A stretch of DNA of 64,000 nt from Stichopus chloronotus (GCA_021234535.1 CM037840.1:6210835-6274834), one strand, 5' to 3'. Shown: positions 49,398-61,854, numbered from the stretch's first letter. The notes: a model not told the origin generated them from the letters alone. Numbers and translations are program-made.

Positions 49398-50432
49398 TTG
49401 AGTGAGCGCGATGATCTTGACCTACTACAGTGGATCAAACTCTAATGGGAATGCTGATCAAGAATGCTTCGTCAGAATCAAAATCCACCGATTTGGATGT
49501 AACAATCGGGGTAGATTGTATTGATGGCAGTGCATCAAAATTTGTAATGTGAACACAATCAGTAGATCAAGTGAACCCAGATCTCCGGTTTGTTCCTTCC
49601 CAGCATGCATTTGCCTTCCAGTAACAGATGCATCTACAAAACAATTTAACACGGTGTGCTAGCTAGCTTGCTACCTGTGCTAACATTAAAACTGGTCAGC
49701 ACTCTCTGAAAATTACTTGGAAATTGGTCTGTTCATCTAGCCTACGTATTTGTTGTATGTTGCTTTACAATTCATTTCTATGATTCATTTTCTCTGTTAC
49801 CGATAAGTTAGACAAGTGACTGACAGCTTGTTACAAGAAGCTAAAATGTCAATTGTTTACGTCAGTTACTACACTGTAGTACTACTAGTAAACTTAGGTT
49901 TATACTAGGGCAAGTATACAGCAAGAGGACCAGGCCTGTGTTGAACTGGTTTTTTTACCGTGCTGAAGGAAGAAGGTACTGTCTTTGAATCAGCAATGCA
50001 TCATCAACTGCATACATTGCAGAAAAGGTCTCAACTGAGATACAAGCAAAAGCAAACTTGCTAACACAGCAATGTTTACATCCATTTTAAATAATACTCG
50101 ATAATTGATACGCTATTGGTAATGCTACCTTACAGTCTTTGTACAACCTGGGAGTTCTTATAGCAACTCCCTAGTGCGATGGAAAAGATAGTGCTAGGCT
50201 AAGTCCTGTATATGCGATACAGATATACTACGTACTGTACGTACACATATGTTGTGTCTATTGTACAGTATTGTATGTAGTTGCAAATATTGAACTGTGC
50301 ATGCTGTGCATGCGTGCTTGTGCAGTATAAACCAGGTAACATAGGTTATCATAAACAGTGCAGCTGTGACCTTTCACACTTTGGCATTTATTCATGAAAC
50401 CCGTTGATCTACCGCGCTCACTCAAATGTGGA
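49398..50432. repeat. Inverted pair of CATTTGAGTGAGCGCG
   Basis: CATTTGAGTGAGCGCG at about 49396-49411 is matched by CGCGCTCACTCAAATG at about 50413-50428. Weaker inverted similarity (ACAGTGGATC / ATCTACCACAGTAG) is nearby. It may be the ends of a decayed element of about 1 kb. Confidence 0.4.
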
Positions 50433-51479
50433 CATGGCTCTGGATCAAGGCAATTTAACTTAATCTACCACAGTAGATCTAGATCCACCACGCTTTCTCA
50501 GATGGGAACACGACTAATGAAAGGATTCATTGCTCTGTGAAGATTAATTGACACACTTTCTCTTCAGTTTACTTTCCATAAGACATAAATAGGATTCAAA
50601 GTAACTGTCATAACAAGTCAACTGAACAAATTGTGACTAGAGATCTCTCCATTTATACTAGTACATACAGTAACATTTTTTTTCCTAAAGTTTGAATGTA
50701 CTTAATGATTCACCACTGCATGACCTCTTTCTACAGTATATTCAAATGTGGACTGCTTTCATTACAACCACAATATCTTTCGAATCAATTGGTCTCTAAT
50801 AGATGCTGCAATAAATGCTATATTTCATCAATATCAAACCATGCTTCCCTGCTCCCTGCACCCCTCTTCCTTCCCCAAAGGGCAGCCTATAGAAGTGACA
50901 ATGGAACAATCAATACATTAGACCTCAATCCATTTTTACTGCCAGAATACAACAATACATAGCAGGTTTGATAAATACATCATAGGTTTGCAGTTCACAG
51001 TTATTAAGACATTTGCAAAAGGAACTGGGTTACAAGAAGCAACACACTGATAATACACGTACCAATAAGAGGTAATGCAGTACGTCCAAACACCCTTCAT
51101 AAAGTATTGCTTCATAAACAAATTACAGCACCAATGGTGCAGAAGCTCATACCTCAACACTGAGGGTGTAATTTATGTACCGTTACTGCCAATCATAGGA
51201 ACTACTAACAGAGTATCAGTACACCAAATCATCAACATTGTAGAAGAGAATCTACAGTATACAGTATGTCTGCACAATTTTCAGAGTTCCATAAACTAGA
51301 GCACCAACAGCACAGAAGTTTGACCCTTGTCAATAAATTAAACTTGTGAAAATTTTGATGGGCAGTATCAAATAACAATGCTTATAATAAGCATTACTAT
51401 TCACATCCAATAATTAAGAAACTATCAGTTTTTATTCATTTTTACCATGGTTTGTACTGGCTATAATGTTGAGAAAGTG

Positions 51480-52400
51480 AATGGTCACATTTTTTCCAAA
51501 ACCAATTTAAATCATTGACTACTTACTCATTAGTGGTCATTTGTGCACACATAACACACAATGGGGACCCTCTTAGGTTGACCATCGATTTGTCACAGGA
51601 AACTTGACACCAAATTGACAGGTCTGTGAAGACTAACTGAAGTTCAGAAGCAACACAAAGTTCCCCTTTAATGTCCACATGTTGGTCAAAATACCTGAGG
51701 GCAACATAGTACTGACACTGTCCATTACTCAATTGTCATTCATGCACGATAGGGACATTTGAGCTGTGAATGACAGTTTCAAGGGGCACTTTCACAGAAG
51801 AAAGAGAAGCAGTTTGCAGAATTTAATAAAATGAACAAAGAACAATAAACTACAAATTCATGAACACCCTAAGATAACCACTAGGATAGTAGTATTGTTA
51901 TGACAAAGCATCAACATTGTACGAGACAGTTTGTAGGAGAAGCAGTTTGCTGAGTTTCCTACAATGGACCATAGGGTCCAGATGGTACTGTACCTTAGAC
52001 TGAAAGTTTTTGCACACCCCACATAAACTACTACCCAAGGAACATTGTGTCTATAAATCCAAGAAAGAATGTGCAAGAAGCAGCTTTTCAAACAGAATTT
52101 CATGTAATGGGCCATAGGGCCCACATGGGATGTTAGAATAACTATCCCTAAACACCCTGAAAGCCCCATTAACAGAATATCATTGTACCACACTACCAAC
52201 ACTGTAAAAGAAAATCTGCAGGAGAAGCATTTTGCAGAATTTCATAAAATGGGCCAAAGGACCCACATGGGACTGTAAACCAAAAATTCCTGAAGACTCC
52301 AAGTGACCAACCACCCAAGCAACATTGGGTCTAATTTTGTAACAAATCCATGAACGAATGTAGGAGAAGTGCTTTGAACAATTGTGGATAGATAGACAGA
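51480..52400. repeat. Repeat family B copy with GATAGACA tail
   Basis: It shares GGAGAAGCAGTTTGC, TTTCATAAAATGGGCCA, a variant of GGACCCACATGGGACTGTAA and ACCACCCAAGCAACATTG with the 42.9-43.9 kb copy. It ends in a GATAGACAGATAGACAGACA tract at about 52386-52415. Confidence 0.65.
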
Positions 52401-52699
52401 TAGACAGACAGACTGACAGAGCAATGCCACATGATCACAATAGCTCACACCAGCATGCTGCATGAGCTGAAAACATTTTTGTCCTGTACAAGAAACCACC
52501 AAAAATGATATATGCTTTTTCTTCAGTCTGTGACCTCTTACAAACTGCACGCCTTACATAATACAAGCTGCCTTTCTTGAAACATCATGCTTGGTTACAG
52601 AATTTGTCTAATGTGGAACACAATGAAGTTTGGCATCCATAAACCAGAGTGCACAAATGCATTGTGGTTTTGATGATCTGATTATGAGAATTTTTTACT

Positions 52700-53423
52700 G
52701 AATCTGACATTATAAGCATAGTATGTGTCAAAGCCTACCTATGCTTCATATCAAATACAGTATTAGATATGTACAAGCTTCCTTTTTGAGAGCATGTCTA
52801 TAAGGTTTTCACAATTTTTTTATCCTTGCTGACATCAAATGACATTTGACCTCCATTAAAGACCAAATGGTTCTTGTACTCAATGAGATTCAACTACATA
52901 CTGAATATAATAAATGTCAAAGCTTCCCTTCTTGATATGATGTTTACAAGAATTTCATAATGTGACCCTGTTGACCTCAAATGACCTTTGACCTTCACCA
53001 AAGACAAAGGAATTCTTGCATTTACAATGAGATACACCTACTGTACATTCGAAATGTAAGGTTTGCCCAAGTTTTCCTTCTTGAGATATTGTGTTTCCAA
53101 TATTTCAAAATTTGACCCCTGTTGACCTCAAATGACCTTTGACCTCCACCAAAGTTGAAAGTGATCTTGTAATTAATTTGGTAATTGGTAAAATACCACA
53201 TATCACATTTATCAAAGCTTCCCTTCTTGAGATATCATGTTTACAGTGATTTCACTACTTCACCGCTGCTGACCTTAAATGACCTTTCACCTTCACCAAA
53301 AATACTAGGCTTCTTGTACTAAATATGGTTCACCTTGATACCACATATGACATTTGTCCAAGCTTCCCTTCTTGAGATACCATGTTAACAAGGTATTAAC
53401 AAATTGATCCCTGTTTATAGAAT
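52700..53423 (-). repeat. Repeat family A array (five ~125-bp units)
   Basis: Regular units carry AAGCTTCCCTTCTTGAGATA, a variant of TGTTTACAAG, TTTGACCCCTGTTGACCTCA and AATGACCTTTGACCTYCACC. Perfect DR1 words lie at 52982-52994 and 53133-53145. The array abuts the stop codon of the L1-type ORF1 relic. Confidence 0.88.
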
Positions 53424-54181
53424 TCATGACTTTGCCAAGTCATTGATGCTTTTAATGTTGATTTTCTGCCGGTTTCTGTCTGAGCCAGTTGTAAGTGCAA
53501 TTATTCTCCCATCTATAGACCAACAATTTGTCACCTTGTCATGATCTTGAGTTTACTTTAGTACGTCCAGATTTTCCTTTGTAAGATCTTCCTTCACAAC
53601 AAATTCCCATAGATTTTAATTTTCGCCTGGCTTTGATCATTTCCATCTTGGTCCAGTACGATGTAAACTTAACAAGGATTGCCCTGTTTCCTCCTGGTCT
53701 TTGGGGTCCCACATGGTGTGATCGGTCAATGCAGAGGTCTAGCAGATGGACATCGAAATTTGTCCACAGCGAATTTCTTTACCGTTTCATGAGTGTCTCC
53801 ACTATGTTGTTCTGGAAGACCAAAAATCCTCATGTTACTATGCCTGGCGTACTGTCCCTGATCATTCAGACTGCCTTGTTGGGCGCTTTGTATTTCGTCT
53901 ACTCGTTGTGTTATTTACCTACAGAAAGCTTCTTTAACCTCAATTCTCTTCTCCAACTTGAAGAGTTGTGACTCCTGGACTTCAGTCTGACGAGTGAGAT
54001 TGAGCGGCTTATCCTCAATCCCTTTTGTGACGCTTTGCTGGATTAACTCTTTGAATTGGTCACTATTGATTAGAGGGTCTTCGCATGAGAGGAACTTCCC
54101 ATGAGATGGTCTTACCATGTAAAGCAGGGTAATGAAAACTGATGTGATTTCAAGTCTATTAGAGCTGATCATGTACTTCAA
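53424..54181 (-). mobile_element. L1-type ORF1 protein relic (coiled coil + RNA-binding domain)
   Basis: The - strand reading starts with ATG at 54179-54181, has a heptad-like segment ending QLFKLEKRIEVKE, and shifts frame near 53915. It then gives DRSHHVGPQRPGGNRAILVK and FTSYWTKMEMIKARRKL, matching the (R)AHRVG..RPRPIIVKF..Y..R..ILRAARKL motif of L1-type ORF1 RNA-binding proteins. After another shift it reads VTNCWSIDGRIIALT and stops at 53424-53426. About 250 residues with at least two frame breaks and one internal stop. Confidence 0.78.
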
Positions 54182-56930
54182 ATGCTACAGAAATTGGTCA
54201 CCAAATCCTTACAATTTGGCCCAGTTCTGAGCAAGTGTGCTCGTACTTAAAAAAAGTTTCATTGTGTCGGCAGGAAGTACCTGTACATACTACTCAGGCC
54301 TTGTGTAATGTACACGGTACTGTCAAAATGCACCATGTGCAGCGTGTTGTTGCCTGAAGTAGAAATCTACGACGTCATTGTTAGTTGTATGTTACAGGAA
54401 GATCTGCTGAGCACTACATGCATGAAAGTACAAGAAACCACGAATGGTTTAACCATACCAAAATTTAGCTAAAAGTTCAGTTTTGAAAGAAAAAAGCCTT
54501 GAATTTAGAATCAGTGCCTAGAAGTGACAGATACTGTCACTGGCTATCGTACATATTCAGTGGAGTGGAACAGGCTTACAGCACCTGTGTTGAATGGGCT
54601 TAATGCTGTCAAAATAGACTGAATGATGAATGGATTGCTCAGCCTTGGTAAACAGTGTAAGGGGAGCAGGTTCAGTGTCATAATTCAGGGATAGGGGACA
54701 GACATTTATTTATAGTTTATGAATACATACACACTGTGTTGCATGACTAGGTTGGATTACATGTATCATTTCCATGCATTTTCGAACACCCAACCACCAC
54801 ATCCTCTCTGGTAGCATAGTGGGTTATGCATAAGACTTATGATGTGATTGTTATCTTGACATCCTAGGTTCGAACCCTCCTCTAACCTCTTTCCCTTTCA
54901 GGAATAAATTTCTATCATTTCTTCCACTGGTGTCACTGTTGTTCATTTCATAGGAAGTCCACAACATTGAAAGAATGAGGAAAGAAAACTCTCAAAAGAA
55001 AAGTAAGAAAAGATAAGACATAGACGTTATACCAACTCTTCTTGTTGTCTCACACCTTGTGACATCACTTCCAGGCACTGATTCTAAATTGGTACCAAAA
55101 ATATATTAAAGGAGAAGGAAACCCTGGGAATATATTCATCAAAATGAAGCAGACGTGTTTGACAAACATCTTCCCAAAGTTTCATTCAGAGATATTGTTT
55201 CCTGTCCAAGTTACACACTTTTGAAATTCAGAGAAGGGTGGTGCCATTTTTGCCTAAGCTAAATGTAAAACAACTTGAGTAAGTCCAATAATGATGTCAC
55301 ATAACCACTGATAGCAAAAATTTTAATGCTTTTCTTTATATTCTTTACCTATTATTTCTATCAATCCGAAACACACTTGTACACATTTTGTGTTGAATTA
55401 CTGAGGTGTATCATGCAATAATCAAATCATTAATACTATGACTTGAATCTATGCATGACTGTTAAAATTTATTGACAATGAAATATAAAGAAAAACAAAA
55501 GCTTTTCAATCACATGTGGTCTGGTGATGTCATCACAATTTCAAAATGGCAGCTTCCTGATACTTTTTTATGAATATTCAGTGATTTTAGCATTTTTAGA
55601 CATGTCCGAATCATTTGAAATTCCACTCTTTAAGTTGAAAATGTTACTGTATCAGGTGAAAACACAATAGTTCTTTCAGAAAAAAATCATTGATATTGCT
55701 TCAAAATCAAAACGTTCTATGAAACGTTGCACATGTCATGTAGAGTAAACTGTATTACATACATTTTTTAAGTTGAAATGTCCCTAAAAGTTTCGTGAAA
55801 AGAATCACGTAAGATCGTGTGCAGCCTTCCGAAAATTCTAAGTACTGATATCCTAACACAGTGGGTGTATATCGAATAGCCTAACCACCTTGGCAATTCA
55901 TATTTCCGTATTACAGGGAACAAGCAAAATTTTGTAAGTTGCAGGTTTCAGAGTTTTTCAAGTAACATTGAAATTTTTCTTTTATTGTTTAGTTCATTGA
56001 TCCTAGTCACTTTAAAATGTTTAGACTAAAGGTTTGAAGAAGCAGACTATTGGTTTCGTGAAGGGTTTTGGACATATAGAAATATGCGTTCATTTTTGTA
56101 TTTCTGTGCTTTGCAATATGTCCACTAGCTGTCATTCTGTAGGTAATTTGCGTGTGCAGGCAGGCCTATGGCAGGCCTAAGCTTATGCTTTTTAATTGAC
56201 ATTGAGTGCAGTAAAGGTGGTATACGTAGGATCTTCTGGAAACATTTGCCAACGTTGTTTTTCACATATACAACTTGAAAAATATTTATCATGAGTAAAA
56301 AATATGGGCATTCTATTCAGAATAGTAATTTACTTCATGTTTTGTTGAAGGTTGAATGTGGATGGGGCATTTGAGACACACATTTGAATGGATTATTTAC
56401 CAGTTGTTTTCGGACGTAACTATTTAGGAAACCACATGTATAATCTCTGCTATTCTGTGATCGAAAGTTTGAAACAAGCCTGGGGTATGTACAAGATAAA
56501 CACGGCCAGGGGTACAGAAGCGCATTTCCCCAGGATGCAAAATTTCGCGGGAAGGAGCCTCCGGCTTCCTGACTTTTTCCAGCCCTGCATATAAACATGT
56601 GAGGCGGTAATTATGGCACTTTCTGGCGAGGCGGTCTTAAAAGATGCGAGGCGGCCGCCTCCATAATTAAGTACCAGGGGAAACCCTGATATGCATGTGC
56701 ATGCGCCTGCCATAGGCAGCATTTAGTTCTGTTTATTTACTTTATAAAAAGATAGAGAACTCCTACAATTTTAAGTTTACTGCTACGTACATTGTTATAA
56801 TTAACAACTAAATGGATAGAGAGCTAGAGAGAGGGGACTTATCCAACCAGGCCCACTTCAGGGCCGGAAGGTTAGGTAGGGATTTCTGTGGGTGAGTCTC
56901 GAGTCTCATTTACTATTATTATTTGACCAC
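54182..56930. other. Region without genes
   Basis: No exon is recognised. A tRNA-like SINE head lies at 54808-54880. A GCG/GGCGG-rich patch at about 56500-56690 differs in composition and may be a transposon end. A CATGTGCATGCGCCTGCC word at 56692-56709 has near copies at 56150-56180. Confidence 0.45.
54808..54880 (+). repeat. tRNA-derived SINE head (A and B box)
   Basis: TAGCATAGTGG (54812-54822) resembles a pol III A box, and GGTTCGAACCC (54867-54877) is a perfect B box at tRNA spacing. The T stem and acceptor stem do not pair properly, so it is a SINE remnant rather than a tRNA gene. Confidence 0.5.
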
Positions 56931-56959
56931 AACAGCAAGCTAAGCAGCGTGTTAAAGCA

Positions 56960-57420
56960 GCTACAAGAGATAATAGGATTGAGAGAAATCTTAGTTTCCT
57001 TAAACAAGACATTGTTGTTAGGCTCTATAAGCAGTTAGGTAGGTCTCATTTCACGTATGCTGCTCAAGCTTGGAACCCATATTTTTCTAAAGATAAGGAT
57101 TTATTTGAGAAAGTCCAGCGCAGGACTACTAGATTGATTAGGGCCTTCAAGGGTGTTCCTTATAACAGTAGGTTACGTCTCTTAAATATCACTTCTCTTG
57201 AACTGAGAAGATTACGTGGAGATTTGATACAAGTCTACAAGATTGTTCATGGTTTTGATAATTAACAGTGTCATTTTCTGATTTTTTCAAGTTTGCAAAT
57301 AGTAAAATTACAACAGGTCATTGTCTTAAACTCCAGAAGGTTTAAAGTAGGATCAATATTCGTTGTTACTTCTTTTCTCTGAGGGTAGTGAATGAGTGGA
57401 AACTGGAGCGGGTTGCCTGA
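56960..57420 (+). mobile_element. LINE reverse-transcriptase C-terminal tail
   Basis: One frame from about 56968 to the stop near 57265 reads QDIVVRLYKQLGRSHFTYAA, then NPYFSKDKDLFEKVQRRTTR, then NITSLELRRLRGDLIQVYKI and VHGFDN. This is the conserved post-RT tail of CR1/Rex/jockey-type LINE ORF2 (YxxLVRPHLEYA..W.P...D...LEKVQRRATR.I). A shifted frame near 57360 gives SLRVVNEWKLERVA, the usual end motif RVVNxWNxLP. It is 5'-truncated and dead. Confidence 0.85.
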
Positions 57421-57500
57421 GGTTGGAGTGATGGCAAGGGTTTGATTTTTGTACTTTTTTTCTGTTTGAGTTTTTTTTAATGTCCTTGCTTGGTGGGAAC

Positions 57501-57757
57501 TTAAAGGCTGTATTGCATCACCCTAAGCTATATTTTTACCTCCCTGAAAGCAAAATTCTCAACTGGTTCTAAGTTACAGTACTCTTAGATTGCCAGCAAA
57601 TTTGAAAGATGCAGAGCAGCTCGTATTACACAGCGTACACAGGGATCCATTGTTTTGATTACACATGTGGAGGAATGTAAGACAGGCTGAGGGAGGTACT
57701 AGAGGTAGGTGGTTGGGAGAATTGAAACTGTCTGGGGTGATGCATTACAGCCTTTAA
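57501..57757. mobile_element. 257-bp MITE, copy 2 (TTAA ends)
   Basis: It has the same length and ends as the copy at 39932-40188, with about five substitutions. It is inserted just after the LINE tail. Confidence 0.9.
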
Positions 57758-59345
57758 TTGTCCCTCCTGATCCTTTTTTCTACTAAACTAAGCTCCTAGA
57801 GTTTGACTTAGACTTAACACTCACCTACAAATGAAATTGTGAACTCTGGGGAAGCTGTGAAGCATGCTAAAAAGGAACAGAATATAGACTTACTGTATGT
57901 AGGCTACACTAAAGCAGGCAAGCCATGTTGAGGTTTCAATACACACTGTTAATGTACTAAGTAGTTAGGCTACAGTAACGTTGGGCCTAGCCCGCAAAGT
58001 AATTAATTTTGTCAGTAACTGTTACATTAATTTAGACCTTTACACTGATGGAGTCACTTACTTCGCTGCGCTGTGGGTATGAACAACTGATACTGCCTGC
58101 TCTGTGTTCTCAGATATCCAAAGCTTGTACCTTAGTACATCACACGGAATGTTACTCATTACATTATGCCAATACTATCAATTGTCAGTACAGTATATCA
58201 TACAACAACCGAGCGCAAGTGTCCGGTGTAACAGGGAAAGGTGTCTAGGTATTCTACAGGCAAAGTTCCACGGATTGTGTCTATAGGACGATTATGTCGG
58301 GTGGAATTTGTCAGTTGAACAATATTTCCTGTTTGGGTGGACACTTTTAGTAGGGAAATTTGTCGGTATCTAATAATTTTTGTCTGCGCGTGCGAAAGAT
58401 AAAGAGGTGAGAGAAATTGTGCCTCAAAGCAACAGAGCAATATGACACTGAGTTTCTAAATACTTTAGCTTTCTGAAGTTAGCCTAAACATTCCTTTTTG
58501 AAGAGTGTAATCATCGTAATGACTGTATGTACAAATATCCGTGGCTGTACGGTATGTATAACAGTAGATTTGGCTCTTAATTAGCCTAAGTTCTTAATTC
58601 GCAATAGCCCACATTCATCAACTAAAATAACAAATAAAAATGATCCAACATCAGTGTGTTGAAGAGCTTTTATCTTTCCCCAGTTCTTCAGCTTTTTTTT
58701 TTTCTTTTTTAATAAATAGGTCTAGTCACCACTGTATAGAATGATGTCACAAATGAAGTCATATTGATTATCGTATACTAGACCTACTTGAAAGTATGTC
58801 TTTTCATCTAAAAACATTGCATGTTATTACGTGGTGCATGTGACAAGCGTAAGTTTTTTACCCTAGTATTTTTCCTTAAAGGAAAATAAGGGTCAATATC
58901 GGGTTCTGCGCGTTGCCTTGGTACGTAAGATAATGTTCAACAGAAAATCCCCAATTTTCTTTATATTTATGATTGAATGTACGTACGCGCGTGCATAGTC
59001 GTCGACGGCCTACCTATGTTTATCCGCCAACTTCACAAAGTACATCTATAGCCAAGTTAGTCCAGTCCAGGTCACCATATATATGAATAATTGCATATAC
59101 CTTCCACTGACATCGAACGAAAAGATCGGGCCCATATATGAGTCCATGGCTTCAAGCCTAGTACAGCAAGGATACAATTTCTTCAGGCAATCATGAAGCA
59201 TCGTTTCTTACTTCTTTATGTATTTATTTATTTATTTATTTTTAGGAAATGAACAGGGGGTCGGACCATTGTCCCCTTGTCACGGTGGCCCTCTCCCCAG
59301 CCTTACGTCAGTGCATATCACTTCTGTAATGTTGCAAAACTTATA
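57758..59345. other. Region without genes
   Basis: No coding or repeat structure is recognised, except a TTTA microsatellite at 59217-59243 next to the retroelement truncation point. Confidence 0.5.
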
Positions 59346-61502
59346 GGAAGAACATGACAAAAATTTGCATAATTTAATGCCTGTTGCAAGAGAGAAAGGT
59401 CTTGTGTTCAATCCTGACAAATGTGAGATTAAGAAATCTAGCATCAAATTCTTTGGTCAGATGTATGACTTTGAGGATGTGCATCCTGATCGAGAGAAAT
59501 TTAAAGCTGTTAAGGCAATACAAACGCCTCGGAATTCAAAACAGCTACAAGAGTTTTTAGGAATTGCAACATATATGTCTCCATTTATGCCTAACTTGTC
59601 AAATCATACAGCTCCATTAAGAGAGTTATTTAAGAAGGATAGCATTTTTGAATGGGCAAGTGTACATGATAATGCGTTTGAGACAATCAAGAGGTTAATT
59701 AGCCAGCAAGTGACTCTAGCATACTTTGATCCGACTAAAGGGTCTGTTATAGAGGTCAATGCCTCTCAGAAAGGCATCCGGTGTGTTGTCACTCAAGATT
59801 CTATGCCAATTTCATTTGTATCAAAAGCTTTCACTGATGCTGAACAAAGGTATGCAAACATTGAAAGGGAAATGATTGTCGTAGTTTATGCATATGAGAA
59901 GTTCCATCAGTATGTCTATGGTAAAAGTTTGTAGTATATAGTAACTGACCACAAACCCCTAGAAATGATCAAGTTGAAAAATCTAGGTGCAGCCCCTCCA
60001 CGGCTGCAAAGGTTCTCGCTTAGATTGCAAGGATACGATGTCCAAATTCGCTACAAACCAGGAAAATCAATGCTTTTATCCGATGCCGTATCCAGATTGA
60101 ATCCACTAGATAGAGAAACAATAGAAAAAGTACAAGTTAATGTTTGCTTTGTGCAGTTCTCAACTGAGAAAATAACTTCTCTTAGAAAAGAATCGGCAGT
60201 CGACCCATAGTTGAATTCACTAAGGAAATAATTTTGAACGGCTGGCCACTGAGATAAAGTCAAACAGCTTCCCAAGGCAGTGCGAGAATACTGGCCTTAC
60301 AGCGATGAATTAGTGATCGAAAATTGTATTGCCATGAAAGGTGATCGAATTGTTATACCCTTAGCATTGCAACAAGAAGTGCTGGGAAAAAATACATGTG
60401 GGGCATCAAGGTGTGGTCAAATGTCAACTTAGGGCTAAGACAAGTGTATATTGGAACAATATCAACAGACATATTGAAAATATGGTAAAAACGTGTGAGA
60501 TTTGCCAAGAAAAAGGTAAATCACTGGCTTCAGAACCACTCCTGCAATTCGAAATTCCAACCAGACCATGACAGGTAGTTGGATCTGACATTTTCTTTGT
60601 AAAAGGTATTGAATATTTATTCATTGCAGACTATTACTTAAAGTTTTTTGTTGTTAGGAAAATTCTTAGGGGTAGCTCTAATAGTCGCACAATTATTGCC
60701 ATCCTTAAAGAATTATTTTCAGAGTATTGTGTATTAGAAAAAGTTGTTACAGACAATGGTAGCCAGAATGCAAGTCAAAGTTTCAAAGACTTTGCAAAAT
60801 GTTGGTCATTCCACCATGTTACATCAAGTCCCAGGTATCCTCAATCCAATGGGTTTATTGAAAGACGTGTTCAGATAGTTAAAACCACTATGCTGAAAGC
60901 CCTTAACACACAATCAGATGTGTCATTAGCGCTGTTGTGCTTGAGGACAACACCCATTGATGGGAATTTGCCTTCCTCAGCAGAGATACTAAACGGGCCT
61001 AAATACAGGTCTAATTTACCAGTTAAAATTGACAATAAGTTACCAGAAAGAGTGTATGAGCGTATAGAAGAAATACAAGTCAAACAAAAGCATTATTTTG
61101 ATCAAGGTACCAAAAATTTTAGTTTCCTAACCCCAGGCCGAAACGTTTATATTCAAGACCCAGAGACAAAAACATAGTCTCCAGGGAAAATTGCCACGAA
61201 AAGGGTAGAGCTCAGATAGTGCGAAGTTGAAACTTCGGAAGGGGCATCGTAAGACGAAATCGAAAACATTTAAAAGAAGGGTGGGGGGAAGGAAAGGATT
61301 CAGAAAGCAAACCAGAAATTAAAGAAAGCACAGACAGTAAACAAGATTCAGATTCAGTTAATGACCCAGAACATTATGTTTCTAGGTCGGGTCGCAAGGT
61401 CATCCCAAGAAAGATACTAAATTTGTGATTGAATGTTAATGAGTTAAGTAAGACAATGGTTAAAAAATGAAAAAGCATCACCATTCTTTAAAGGAAGGAG
61501 GA
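59346..61502 (+). mobile_element. 5'-truncated Ty3/gypsy retrotransposon: RT end, RNase H, integrase
   Basis: The pol frame enters at EEHDKNLHNLM without the RT catalytic core. Then come the RT thumb (GLVFNPDKCEI, LQEFLGIATYMSPFMPNLS) and RNase H (LAYFDPTKGSVIEVNASQKG; VTDHKPLEMI). A decayed integrase follows: an HHCC finger near 60392-60510 (HVGH...CEIC), then a core with Asp at 60587, Asp at 60752 and Glu at 60860. The last two are 36 codons apart, i.e. DD35E. RT-RNaseH-IN order is Ty3/gypsy type. Breaks: TAG at 59932-59934, TAG at 60208-60210, TGA at 60569-60571, stop at 61174-61176, and frameshifts near 60230-60250 and 60390. It is inactive. Confidence 0.9.
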
Positions 61503-61760
61503 TGTAATGTCATGTAACTTGTTTACTCCGTTCCTGCAACGTTGTGTATTATTATGAAAGTCCGAGGCCGGACTCGAGTCCTTCAGCACTGCATGTTGAT
61601 ATCCACCAATGAATTGTATTCCTATGAAATTCTCTTATCATCCCCTCTTCACCATTAGTAGTGGGAATGAATATTTCTGAACATGAGTTTTAAAAAATAA
61701 AGAAAATGTTAGATGAAATTCACGACGTCAAGGAGACTGAAAAGTGTCATTTCCAGGAAT
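61490..61760 (+). mobile_element. Polypurine tract and start of 3' LTR
   Basis: AAAGGAAGGAGGA at 61490-61502 is a typical polypurine tract. It is followed directly by TGTAATGTCATG, a canonical TG LTR start at 61503. AATAAA at 61696-61701 fits an LTR polyadenylation signal. The right edge is uncertain because no 5' LTR is present to compare. Confidence 0.65.
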
Positions 61761-61854
61761 TTTTATCCAAAAATTTTCTTGTACGCTACGCGCCCACTGA
61801 TAGTGACGCTTAGGCTTAGATAGTGTCATTACTGCCTGCCCACCACTTCATTCC

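Larger units (their letters stand above)
40813..53423. other. Region right of MTMR9 without recognised genes
   Basis: About 12.6 kb without an exon I can support. It contains the 353-bp MITE, family B blocks at 42890-43890 and 51480-52400, family A at 52700-53423, and small simple repeats. A non-coding MTMR9 first exon could lie here. 43900-51480 is plain AT-rich sequence with nothing recognisable. Confidence 0.5.

Noticed and set aside
53633..53971. 112-codon open frame on the + strand
   Set aside because: It is antisense to the L1-type ORF1 relic.
54808..54880. tRNA gene
   Set aside because: A and B boxes are present, but the T and acceptor stems do not pair, so it is called a SINE head.
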